A stretch of 8,435 nucleotides of DNA from an uncultured Prevotella sp. (GCA_900765465.1 CAAFRM010000342.1:1-8435), one strand, 5' to 3'; positions 1 through 6,953 are shown, counted from the stretch's first letter. Translations and numbers: made by a program. The notes: generated from the sequence alone by a model not told the origin.

Positions 1-137
1 CCCAGCGTATTCTGCACGGTGATGCTGGTTATCGCCGAAACGGCATAACCTCCCAATTCGAATATCGTCTTGATATCCGCCTGCACACCCGAACCGCCGG
101 TGCTGTCGGAACCGGTAATCGTTAATATTGGCAACAT
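1..137 (-). CDS. thiD: Phosphomethylpyrimidine kinase ThiD, N-terminal part (runs off the window)
   Basis: The first 45 codons are present; the rest lies before position 1. The product should be the cytoplasmic ribokinase-fold enzyme that phosphorylates hydroxymethylpyrimidine and its monophosphate in thiamine synthesis and salvage. Reading from the ATG at 137, the protein begins MLPILTITGSDSTGGSGVQ and continues with ADIKTIFELGGYAVS and TVQNTLG. These are the family's N-terminal ITGSDSSGGAGIQADLKT substrate-binding segment and its ITxxTxQNT segment. The ATG at 137 places the first beta strand right at the start, as is usual for ThiD. Another ATG five bases upstream is in a different frame. 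The gene starts 25 bp after the stop of the galactan regulator on the same strand, and I see no -7 element in that gap, so it may be co-transcribed with the regulator. Whether a ThiE or TenA domain is fused at the C-terminus cannot be seen. Confidence 0.9.
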   Translation of the reverse strand, partial: MLPILTITGSDSTGGSGVQADIKTIFELGGYAVSAITSITVQNTL

Positions 138-162
138 ACCATTTGAACTTGAATGAATCTTT

Positions 163-3063
163 CTATCTCTTCATATATTCCGAAGGCGACATGCCGAACA
201 ACTTGGAGAAGCACTTCGAGAAGTAGCTGCTGTTGGAGAAGCCCACGGTGTACATCACCTCGGAAACGCTGAACTTGCCAGCCTTCAGCAGTTTAGCAGC
301 CTTGCGCAATCGCATGTCACGAATCAGTTCTACAGGCGTCTGCCCCGTAAGCATCTTCACCTTGCGATAGAGCTGCTTGTTACCCATGCCCATCTTCTCC
401 TGAAGCATCGTTACGTTGAAGTTGGAATCTATCATGTTTTCATCTATCGCCTCCTTAATCTGATCAAGCAGGCGCTGATCCATTTCATCCAACTCTTCAA
501 CTTCCGGCTGCGGTCCATTGATCATCTGAACAACCATGGCACCCGGAGCATCATCCGACGAAACATCCACATCGAGCGTAGAACTTACCACATGGGATAC
601 CTCTTCGAAAGAACGATGCTCCACTGCCGACTTCAGGTCGTCGGCAAGGTTGGCATAGAACTCCATACGCGCCTTCACCTGCTCCAGAATCTCAGCCTTC
701 TGCTTCTCAGCCTCCTGCAACTGCTTCTTCACGAAATGGGAATTGATGATCCAGGCGAGGAAGACAATCAGCAGGGTAAGATAGAACAGCTTGCACCAGA
801 TGGTGAGATACCAAGGTGGAAGCACGGAGATATCGAGCGTATAAACCTCGTCGCCGATATTGCCCTCGCCATCCAGCACATGAACGGACAGATGGTAATC
901 GCCATACGACAAGCCATTGTATGAAATATCGAGATTGCCCTTGTCCAGATAGTGCCACTCGTGGTCGCTACCCTCCAGGCGATAAGCATAGACGGCTGTA
1001 GGATGGTCGGCAAAAGGAAGGTCGGAGAGCTGAAGGGTGAAACTGTTCTCATCGCTCTTCAACACCAAGGTCTTCAAACCAACAGGCGATACGCCCGGCG
1101 TACCCTTGATGCTCTCGTCGAGCAACGCCTCCTGGGTCTGTCTGCCATTCACCACAATGCCAGCCAGCAGCAGCTGCGCCTTATCGTTCTTCGGCCTGTC
1201 GAGGTCGGCACGGATAGAGACGAAGCCATCGTTGCCACCCATCACCACCTCGTGGTTCAGCTTGGAATAATAGATATTGTTAGGAGTAACCATCGGGATG
1301 ATGAAGCGGAAGCTGTTGCCCTTAGGATCCAGCACGCAACATGCGTTTCCGGCAGCCACCCAGATGTTTCCTTCCACATCACACATGGAAACCACCTTGT
1401 CGCCAATCTTCCATTCCTTGCTATCCACCTCCTTGCCCTTCATAGGCAGGTTCACCATGTAGCACTTGACGCTGGCGTTATATCCTACCCACACGTTGCC
1501 GTTGCCGGAAGCCATGAGATAGTTGATGGCGTCGTTGCCTCCGATATGGGCCACGCGCATGGTGTAAGGGTCGATGCGGTCGAGATGGTCATGGGAAGAA
1601 GCCCAGATCATTCCCTTGCCATCGAGCACCATCTGTCCGACATGCAAGCCCGAGAGGGCATTCTGTCCCTTGTCGGAAAAATGATAGTCTGCCACGCAAG
1701 TAGCCGTGCCCGAAGCTGCATGGGCGATGGCTGCCACCAGGCGCTGCTTCTCCATCACGAAGATGCCGCCCTGATAGGACGCCATCCAGATTCTGCCCTT
1801 TCTATCCTGAAGGATATCGTAGGCCCAGGCGGTGGAATACTTGCCGGTCTTATCATAGACGATGAAATTGAGCAACTGTCTGGTCGCCCTATCATAAAGG
1901 TTGATACCGTGGTCTGTGCAGACCCACACATCACCATCCTGATCTTCATAAATCTTGCGCACACGGTTGTGGGCTAAAGGAGCCGCAGGATTGTTCTGCT
2001 TATACCATACCACATTCTGATAATCAGATACGGCACCCTGGGCACGCACGCCCTCGGTATAATGAATCAAGCCATTGGTACCACCCATCCACCATTCGCC
2101 ATTACGGGTCTGGAGGATGGCATGCAGGAAGCTTCCCTCGCCGGAGAAGGTAATCTTATCGAGCGATGTGAAGCGATAGTAGGTATGGGTAGAGAGACGT
2201 GAAAGTCCGTTGTCGGTACCAATCCACACATTCTGCCATTTATCTACATAGCAAGCCCATACGATGTTGTTGGGGATGGTAGCCTCATTGCGGGAGTCGT
2301 GAACGAAATGCTCCAGACTATTGTTCATCGCCATGCGATAGAGACCATTGTCGGTACCGATATAGAGGTTTCCATCCTGGTCTTCATCAATACATTTCAC
2401 GGAGTTTCCGTTCAGTGCTTCTATCTTCGAAAAATTCTGCAGGCTGCGGTCGGCGCAATAAAGAGCGCCCTCGGTACCTATCCAATAGCAATGGCGGATG
2501 GCATCGTAAGCCAGGGCATTGACCAAAGGCTGTGCACCCGGGGTAAGAAGGATGGGACGGTTGTTGAGACGGAGTCCGGAGAGTGAACCCACGAGAAGTC
2601 CCTTCTGGGTATACAAGATGGCATACACATCCGGAGCGAAGGCTTTCTTTCTGTCCTTCATATCAATTACGCGCAGTTCTTTCTGCGCCTTTTTCTTGCT
2701 TTCATCTCCATAAGCCTCTGCATCAGGGGTAGAAACATAGGTTTCCTTCTTGGCATCAAACTGCAGGATGCCATTGCCCGTAGCCATATAGAGCATGCTG
2801 CCCTCGAAGCCGAGTGCATTGATGCGTACATGATTAAAGGTGTGGGGAGCAAAATGGCGATAGTCATGATAGCCGTCATAACTGTAGAGTCCGTTATCGG
2901 TTCCAAGCCAGATGATGCCATTGGCATCCTGAGTAATCGCACTAACCGTCTGAGCACCATCAAGGGTGGTGTTGACGAATCTTTGCGCATGAAGCGCTAA
3001 GGTTACGAAGAGCATAGCTATCGCCATACCCATTCGGTTTATAGTTGTAGTTATCTTGTTCAT
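163..3063 (-). CDS. HTCS-like one-component transmembrane regulator (propellers, Y_Y_Y, TM, AraC HTH), no kinase or receiver
   Basis: This is a 966-residue inner-membrane sensor and transcription regulator, probably for galactan oligosaccharides. Order of parts: signal peptide, residues 1-27, ending LHAQ; at least 13 visible beta-propeller blades of the Reg_prop type (IWLGTDNGLYSYD at about 50, NVWIGTDNGLSRL at about 278, NVWVGYNASV at about 523), fitting the two seven-bladed propellers of HTCS sensors; a Y_Y_Y domain at about 684-746 (YAYRLEGSDHEWHYL, LSYGDYHLSV); a TM segment at about 751-773; a coiled coil at about 779-802; a degenerate H-box at 797-814; a linker of about 45 residues; an AraC-type double HTH at about 860-966 (LYRKVKMLTGQTPVELIR, then VGFSNSSYFSKCFSKLFGMS PSEYMKR). 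Classical HTCS proteins of this build are some 400 residues longer because they carry HisKA, HATPase and receiver domains, all missing here. The ATG at 3063 is preferred over the in-frame ATG at 3081, which lies inside the promoter. Starts at 3033 or 3027 would lose the basic residues of the signal peptide. Position downstream of galactanase and galactosidase genes points to the inducer. Confidence 0.93.
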   Translation of the reverse strand: MNKITTTINRMGMAIAMLFVTLALHAQRFVNTTLDGAQTVSAITQDANGIIWLGTDNGLYSYDGYHDYRHFAPHTFNHVRINALGFEGSMLYMATGNGILQFDAKKETYVSTPDAEAYGDESKKKAQKELRVIDMKDRKKAFAPDVYAILYTQKGLLVGSLSGLRLNNRPILLTPGAQPLVNALAYDAIRHCYWIGTEGALYCADRSLQNFSKIEALNGNSVKCIDEDQDGNLYIGTDNGLYRMAMNNSLEHFVHDSRNEATIPNNIVWACYVDKWQNVWIGTDNGLSRLSTHTYYRFTSLDKITFSGEGSFLHAILQTRNGEWWMGGTNGLIHYTEGVRAQGAVSDYQNVVWYKQNNPAAPLAHNRVRKIYEDQDGDVWVCTDHGINLYDRATRQLLNFIVYDKTGKYSTAWAYDILQDRKGRIWMASYQGGIFVMEKQRLVAAIAHAASGTATCVADYHFSDKGQNALSGLHVGQMVLDGKGMIWASSHDHLDRIDPYTMRVAHIGGNDAINYLMASGNGNVWVGYNASVKCYMVNLPMKGKEVDSKEWKIGDKVVSMCDVEGNIWVAAGNACCVLDPKGNSFRFIIPMVTPNNIYYSKLNHEVVMGGNDGFVSIRADLDRPKNDKAQLLLAGIVVNGRQTQEALLDESIKGTPGVSPVGLKTLVLKSDENSFTLQLSDLPFADHPTAVYAYRLEGSDHEWHYLDKGNLDISYNGLSYGDYHLSVHVLDGEGNIGDEVYTLDISVLPPWYLTIWCKLFYLTLLIVFLAWIINSHFVKKQLQEAEKQKAEILEQVKARMEFYANLADDLKSAVEHRSFEEVSHVVSSTLDVDVSSDDAPGAMVVQMINGPQPEVEELDEMDQRLLDQIKEAIDENMIDSNFNVTMLQEKMGMGNKQLYRKVKMLTGQTPVELIRDMRLRKAAKLLKAGKFSVSEVMYTVGFSNSSYFSKCFSKLFGMSPSEYMKR
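622..675 (-). other. Vestigial histidine-kinase H-box inside the regulator
   Basis: Residues 797-814 of the 966-residue form include ARMEFYANLADDLKSAV. This lines up without gaps with the usual HTCS H-box pattern (K/A)LRFFTNISHELRTPL. F, N and L are kept, and Y/F, L/I, K/R and S/T are conservative changes. The phospho-acceptor histidine is Asp808 (codon at 640-642) and the following proline is alanine. The sequence immediately after it does not continue as a HisKA second helix or an ATPase domain. The alignment is by eye against the family pattern as I know it. Confidence 0.75.
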
Positions 3064-3068
3064 GGCTG

Positions 3069-3100
3069 CAAAATTACACATTATTCATGATAATGCCAAA
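3069..3100 (-). promoter_or_regulatory. Bacteroidota-type promoter of the regulator gene
   Basis: On the minus strand a TTTG (3100-3097) is followed after exactly 20 nt by TAATTTTG (3076-3069), matching the Bacteroidota sigma-ABfr consensus TTTG / 19-21 nt / TAnnTTTG. Only five bases (CAGCC) separate it from the ATG at 3063, so the expected transcription start falls at or next to the start codon. This promoter lets the regulator be transcribed independently of the enzyme genes. Confidence 0.7.
3079..3095. promoter_or_regulatory. Palindrome in the promoter spacer, candidate operator
   Basis: The sequence CATTATTCATGATAATG has perfect 6-bp inverted arms (CATTAT and ATAATG) around a 5-bp centre. 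It sits wholly within the 20-bp spacer between the -33 and -7 elements of the regulator promoter, where a bound protein would affect polymerase directly. It is short and A/T-rich, so chance is possible. Which protein would bind is unknown. Confidence 0.35.
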
Positions 3101-3164
3101 CTTTCTTAAAGAAAAAACACAAATAAACCTGGAGAAAAAGTTTTCAAGTCTAATAAAAAGTTCC

Positions 3165-3248
3165 GTTCAATACTTTTGAACGTATGTTCAAAGCCTTTGA
3201 ATGTATGTTCAAAGCTTTTGAACACACATTCAACGTCGCTGAACGAAG
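3165..3248. repeat. Four tandem 21-bp units, each with a GTTCAA-N5-TTGAAC palindrome
   Basis: Units occupy 3165-3185, 3186-3206, 3207-3227 and 3228-3248 with no bases between them. Each has a 17-bp core (GTTCAA, five bases, TTGAAC) and a 4-bp tail (GTAT, GTAT, ACAC, GAAG). Unit 1 has perfect arms, unit 2 has TTGAAT, unit 3 has perfect arms, and unit 4 is degenerate (ATTCAA / CTGAAC). The 21-bp period is two DNA turns, so all cores face the same side of the helix. The array ends 65 bp upstream of the -33 element of the regulator promoter and begins just past the hairpin that follows the GH2 gene. It may be an operator cluster or a family-wide intergenic repeat; the sequence alone does not decide. 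Confidence 0.85.
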
Positions 3249-3249
3249 A

Positions 3250-3287
3250 ATTCCCCTAGGAGTAAGAACTTCTACTCCTAGGGGAAT
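3250..3287 (-). terminator. Strong hairpin after the GH2 gene, probable terminator
   Basis: A perfect 15-bp inverted repeat (ATTCCCCTAGGAGTA at 3250-3264 and its complement at 3273-3287) closes an 8-nt loop. It begins 26 nt after the GH2 stop codon in the direction of transcription. The tail on the minus strand is only modestly T-rich (TCTTCGTT), so it is not a textbook U-tract terminator. It could also act as a 3'-end stabiliser. It separates the enzyme operon from the independently promoted regulator. Confidence 0.65.
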
Positions 3288-3313
3288 CTATATTTATCAT
3301 TAGTAAGTTTGCT

Positions 3314-5770
3314 TTATATTGCCTGAAGCGTCAATGTTTTCTCGATGTTGCGCTTACCATCCTTTACGGTGAGGATGATGTCGCCCTTCTGTGCCTTGCT
3401 CTGAACAACAATCACGAGTTTGCCTGAGAAGAGGCGCATGTGTGGCTGGGTGAAGGAATCGAGCGAAGTAGCATCACCGTTGCAGGCTGCCTTGAAGGTT
3501 CCGGCACCCTTTACCTCGAAGGTCAATTCATCATCGGCGAGCGGGCACTCGTTGCCGTCCTTATCCAGGAGGCTCACGGTGATGAAGGCAAGGTCGTTGC
3601 CATCGGCATTCAGCAGCACATTGTGCTCATCGGTGCACCCTTCTACCATGCAGGCGATAGGCTCATGGTCTGGAGTCTCCACGCTGAACTTCATCTGCGC
3701 TGGTTCGCCGGCTGTACGCTTCACGTCCTCGCCTACCTTATCGCCATACTGGTTGTAAGTAACCACGCGAATCTCGCCCGGTTCATACTTCACGTTGTTC
3801 CAGCGGAGGCGATAGCGGTCCAGACGGCTTGACTTGTCCTTGCGCACTCTGCCCTGGCTCTTACCATTCACGAAAAGCTCGCCTTCCACACCATCGGTGT
3901 AGCAATAAACAGGGGTAACCTGTCCTTCTCTACCCTTCCAGTTCCAGTGAGGAAGAAGATGGGTGGTGTGCTGATGCTCGTTCCAGCGGGCACGATACAT
4001 ATAATACCGATCCTTTGGAAGTCCGGCAAGGTCGCAGATACCGAAGTAGCTGCTGCGGCTTGGCCAGTAGGTATCGTATGGAGTCGGCTCGCCCAGATAG
4101 TCATAGCCCGTCCACACGAACTCTCCGATTACCCAACTGTAGTCATCCTGCATCTTCCAGTCATCATCCGGAAGATTACTCCAGGAGCAATACTCCGTGT
4201 CATAGCTGGAGCACTGGCCATCGGCGTATGGATTGTTGTTGCTGGCACGCACCTGAACCGGGAACTTATACACACCACGGGAGCTGACGGTAGATGCGGT
4301 CTCTGAACCCAGGAGGAATCCCTGAGGCAACTGCTCAATATTCTTATAATATTTATGTACGCGATAGTTGAAGCCCGGCACATCCATCACCTGGGCGAAG
4401 CCACTCTTCAGGGCAGCCTCAGCCTTATCCATACCCTGGGTAACAGGGCGGGAAGGATCATACTGATGACAGATATCCTGCAGATGCTTGGCTATCTCCA
4501 TACCCTCCTTGCTCCACTGCTCAGGAATCTCGTTGCCGATACTCCACATGATGATGCTAGGATGGTTGCGATGGTGCTTCACCAGATTGGTCATATCCTT
4601 GTCGCTCCATTCCTTGAAGAACTTGGCATAACCATTCTTGCACTTAGGAAAAATCCACATATCGAAACTCTCTGCCATCACCATCATGCCGAGTGAATCG
4701 CAGATCTCCATCTGCATGGTAGAAGGCATGTTGTGAGCTGTACGGATGGCGTCGCAGCCCATCTCCTTCATCGTCTTGATCTGGCGGATGAGTGCCGCCT
4801 TGTTTTCAGCAGCTCCCAACGGACCGAGGTCGTGGTGCAGGCAGACACCCTTGATCTTGCGGGTAATGCCATTGAGCTGGAAACCATTATTCTTGGATAC
4901 CGAGATGGTGCGGATACCTATCTTCAGGCTCTGGACATCAGCCACCTTCTTGCCTTCATATCGGGTTAACTTCACCTGATAGAGGTAAGGAGATTCCGGC
5001 GACCAAAGCTGAGGATTCGCCACCTTCAAGGTAGTCTTGATTTCAGGGGTTGCACCCTTAATGGTCTGCTCGGCTACCTTGGTACCAGCCTCATCCAGCA
5101 AAGCGATGACCGTCTTGCCCGACTTACCAATCTTTCCTTCCAGCAAGGCGTTCACCTCTACTTCGGCTTCCTGCTTATCTGCCTTCAGGGTACGGACGAA
5201 GGTATCCCAGGTAGAGAAGTTCTCGTTGCCGTAAAGTTCCACGGAAACCGGACGGTAGAGACCGCCACCTGGATACCATCGGCTGCTTTCTTCTACATTA
5301 TTAAGATGTACCTCTATCAAATTGCTCTTGCCAAACTGGATGAAAGGAGTAATGTCGATGCGGAAGGCATTATAGCCGTAAGCCCACTTGCCAGCCTCCT
5401 TGCCATTCACGCAAACCACCGGCTGGCTCATGGCACCATCGAAAACGAGGACGGCACGCTTGTAACCCTTAGGAGCCGTCCATTTCATCTGATACATGCC
5501 CTCGCCTATCCAAGGCAGCGCACCCGAACGGCCCGACTTCTCTGTCTTTTCCTTTTCGCCATTCTGCTCGATGGCCACCATCTGCAAGTCCCACTTCTTA
5601 TCGAAAGGTCCCGAAATAGCCCAATCGTGAGGCACGGAGACCTGAGACCACGATTTGCCATCGCGGGAGAAATCCCACGACGGCAAATTTATTACTTTTC
5701 GGCTCTGCGCCTGGCACACGGAAGAGAGCGCCAGGGCAAGAGTCATGAAAGCTATGCTTCTCTTAATCAT
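3314..5770 (-). CDS. Glycoside hydrolase family 2 beta-galactosidase, secreted
   Basis: An 818-residue exo-enzyme that should release galactose from the non-reducing end of beta-galactosides, here probably beta-1,4-galacto-oligosaccharides. Parts: signal peptide 1-21 (cleavage most likely after CQA); jelly-roll sugar-binding domain about 28-180, with VPHDW (46-50) and RWYPGGGLYRPV (164-175); Ig-like domain about 185-290; TIM barrel about 295-600; DUF4982-type module about 605-685 (ELFVNGKSQGR); C-terminal Ig-like GH2 module about 690-818. The acid/base is Glu414 in SIGNE and the nucleophile is Glu490 in LLGSE; RTAHNMPS (343-350) is the usual RTxHNPPS barrel motif. There is no convincing lipobox, so a periplasmic location is inferred. 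The start is a lone ATG just ahead of a basic n-region (MIKR). It lies 90 bp after the GH53 gene with no visible promoter between them, so co-transcription is likely. Other beta-linked substrates cannot be excluded, but the GH53 partner favours galactan. Confidence 0.92.
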   Translation of the reverse strand: MIKRSIAFMTLALALSSVCQAQSRKVINLPSWDFSRDGKSWSQVSVPHDWAISGPFDKKWDLQMVAIEQNGEKEKTEKSGRSGALPWIGEGMYQMKWTAPKGYKRAVLVFDGAMSQPVVCVNGKEAGKWAYGYNAFRIDITPFIQFGKSNLIEVHLNNVEESSRWYPGGGLYRPVSVELYGNENFSTWDTFVRTLKADKQEAEVEVNALLEGKIGKSGKTVIALLDEAGTKVAEQTIKGATPEIKTTLKVANPQLWSPESPYLYQVKLTRYEGKKVADVQSLKIGIRTISVSKNNGFQLNGITRKIKGVCLHHDLGPLGAAENKAALIRQIKTMKEMGCDAIRTAHNMPSTMQMEICDSLGMMVMAESFDMWIFPKCKNGYAKFFKEWSDKDMTNLVKHHRNHPSIIMWSIGNEIPEQWSKEGMEIAKHLQDICHQYDPSRPVTQGMDKAEAALKSGFAQVMDVPGFNYRVHKYYKNIEQLPQGFLLGSETASTVSSRGVYKFPVQVRASNNNPYADGQCSSYDTEYCSWSNLPDDDWKMQDDYSWVIGEFVWTGYDYLGEPTPYDTYWPSRSSYFGICDLAGLPKDRYYMYRARWNEHQHTTHLLPHWNWKGREGQVTPVYCYTDGVEGELFVNGKSQGRVRKDKSSRLDRYRLRWNNVKYEPGEIRVVTYNQYGDKVGEDVKRTAGEPAQMKFSVETPDHEPIACMVEGCTDEHNVLLNADGNDLAFITVSLLDKDGNECPLADDELTFEVKGAGTFKAACNGDATSLDSFTQPHMRLFSGKLVIVVQSKAQKGDIILTVKDGKRNIEKTLTLQAI

Positions 5771-5811
5771 ATATATTATTTCTATAGTTTGTTCAATATT
5801 CTATTTTCAGT

Positions 5812-5851
5812 TTCGCTTCTTACCACTCCCGAAAGAAAAGAAGAAAGCGAA
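5812..5851 (-). other. Imperfect stem-loop between the GH53 and GH2 genes
   Basis: TTCGCTTCTT (5812-5821) pairs with AAGAAAGCGAA (5841-5851) with a single bulged base and a 19-nt loop. It fills half of the 90-bp gap. There is no U-tract on the minus strand, so an RNA stability or processing role would be more likely than termination. The rest of the gap is A/T-rich leader before the GH2 start, with no clear Shine-Dalgarno sequence. Confidence 0.3.
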
Positions 5852-5860
5852 CTTGCCCGA

Positions 5861-6937
5861 TTACTTGAAGGCATCGAGAGCTGCGGTTGGCTTACCGCTG
5901 TTGTCGAAGGCTCCCTTGTCGTAACCATTCCACTTGCCATAGCACTCAGGCTCCCAGTAGAACACGCCCTCGCAGGTAGAGATAGCCTTGCAGCCATCCA
6001 CCATCTTCTTGAGGAATGGAGCGGCATTTTCTGAATCCCAGACCATACCAATCTCTGAGATGATGACATCGCAGTTGTATTTACCGGAAAGGGTCTTGAT
6101 GTTGCTGAGACAAGCATCAGATACTTGCTCCCAGGTCTGGTCGGTAATCCAGTCAGGATAGAGCGACATGCCGATGACATCCCACTTGGCGCCCTTCTGC
6201 TTCAGACCATCAAACATCCAGGTATACTGGCCCAGGTTGTTTCCCTTGTCAAGGTGCACAATCACCTTTGCCTCCGGATAAACAGCCTTGACGGCATCAT
6301 AACCGGCATTGATGTAAGCGGCAAAGTTAGCCATGTTCTTAGAGGCACGGCCTGTTACCTTCAGGGCAGCATCGCCCTCCGCATCATTCCAGAGCATGCC
6401 GTCGGTGGTTTCGTTACCCACCTGCACCCACTCTACGTTGACGCCTCTTTCCTTCAAGGCATTCAATACATCCTTGGTATGATCGGCAACCGCCTGCTTC
6501 ATCTGATTGAAGTCATAGTTCTTCCAGGCAGCAGGAACGCCCTGCTTGGAAGGGTCTGCCCAAGTATCAGAGTAGTGGAAGTCAATCATCAGGCGCATAC
6601 CGAGCTGCTGAGCTCGCCATGCCTTCGCCACCACATCATTCTTTCCGTTCCATCCACCATCAGGGTTTACCCATACACGAAGACGGATGGAGTTCATGCC
6701 GAGGTCGCGGAGAAGCGCCATGCACTCGGTAGCCTTACCATTGGCGTTATAGAATTTCTTTCCGTTCTGCTCCATCTCGGTGAGCCAACTAACATCGGCT
6801 CCCTTGGCGAAGCCGCTCATATCGTATGTCTTCTCCTTTTCGGGAGTAGCATTATCTTCATTGCTGCAACTTGTGCCCGTGATAGAGAACAAAAGTGCTG
6901 AAGCCAGCAATATGGCTTTTCCTAAAATATTCTTCAT
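5861..6937 (-). CDS. GH53 endo-beta-1,4-galactanase (arabinogalactan endo-galactosidase), lipoprotein
   Basis: A 358-residue enzyme that cuts internal beta-1,4-galactosyl bonds of type I (arabino)galactan, as found on pectin side chains. Residues 1-23 form a lipoprotein signal ending in the lipobox GTSC with Cys24. The next residues, SNEDN, are acidic, resembling the Bacteroidota export signal that sends lipoproteins to the cell surface. The TIM barrel spans about 41-357: GADVSWLTEMEQNG (46-59), SIRLRVWVNP (83-92), DFHYSDTWADP (119-129), acid/base Glu176 in QVGNETTDGM, SLYPDW (258-263), nucleophile Glu295 in IISEIG, and FYWEPE near the end. Size and motif order fit a complete single-domain GH53. 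The ATG at 6937 directly precedes the basic n-region MKN. It lies between a SusE/F-like binding protein and a GH2 beta-galactosidase on the same strand, the expected partners for galactan breakdown. Confidence 0.96.
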   Translation of the reverse strand: MKNILGKAILLASALLFSITGTSCSNEDNATPEKEKTYDMSGFAKGADVSWLTEMEQNGKKFYNANGKATECMALLRDLGMNSIRLRVWVNPDGGWNGKNDVVAKAWRAQQLGMRLMIDFHYSDTWADPSKQGVPAAWKNYDFNQMKQAVADHTKDVLNALKERGVNVEWVQVGNETTDGMLWNDAEGDAALKVTGRASKNMANFAAYINAGYDAVKAVYPEAKVIVHLDKGNNLGQYTWMFDGLKQKGAKWDVIGMSLYPDWITDQTWEQVSDACLSNIKTLSGKYNCDVIISEIGMVWDSENAAPFLKKMVDGCKAISTCEGVFYWEPECYGKWNGYDKGAFDNSGKPTAALDAFK

Positions 6938-6953
6938 TGTTCTTTGGGTTTAT

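Noticed and set aside
163..813. Missing kinase domains explained by a frameshift or pseudogene
   Set aside because: The reading frame is open from signal peptide to HTH, both ends are well formed, and no remnants of ATPase or receiver motifs are seen in other frames nearby.
952..1977. Long plus-strand open frame opposite the regulator gene
   Set aside because: It has no recognisable domain, its composition is that of an antisense shadow, and it lies wholly inside a confidently identified minus-strand gene. The plus-strand frames at 5306-6034, 6125-6901 and 7374-8147 are rejected for the same reason.
3064..3081. Upstream in-frame ATG at 3081 as the regulator start
   Set aside because: It lies upstream of the -7 element at 3069-3076, so it would be outside the transcript from that promoter, and it adds residues (MCNFAA) before an already complete signal peptide.
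3165..3248. CRISPR array
   Set aside because: The 21-bp units are directly contiguous with no unique spacers, there are only four, and no cas gene is nearby.
3082..3313. Small RNA, tRNA or insertion-sequence remnant in the largest gap
   Set aside because: No tRNA-like fold, transposase fragment or terminal repeats are visible; the gap is accounted for by hairpin, tandem array and promoter, with A/T-rich sequence between them.
5701..5770. Lipoprotein signal on the GH2 enzyme (Cys19 in SSVC)
   Set aside because: Val at the position before Cys does not fit the lipobox, no acidic export signal follows, and a normal signal peptidase I site (CQA) is present two residues later.
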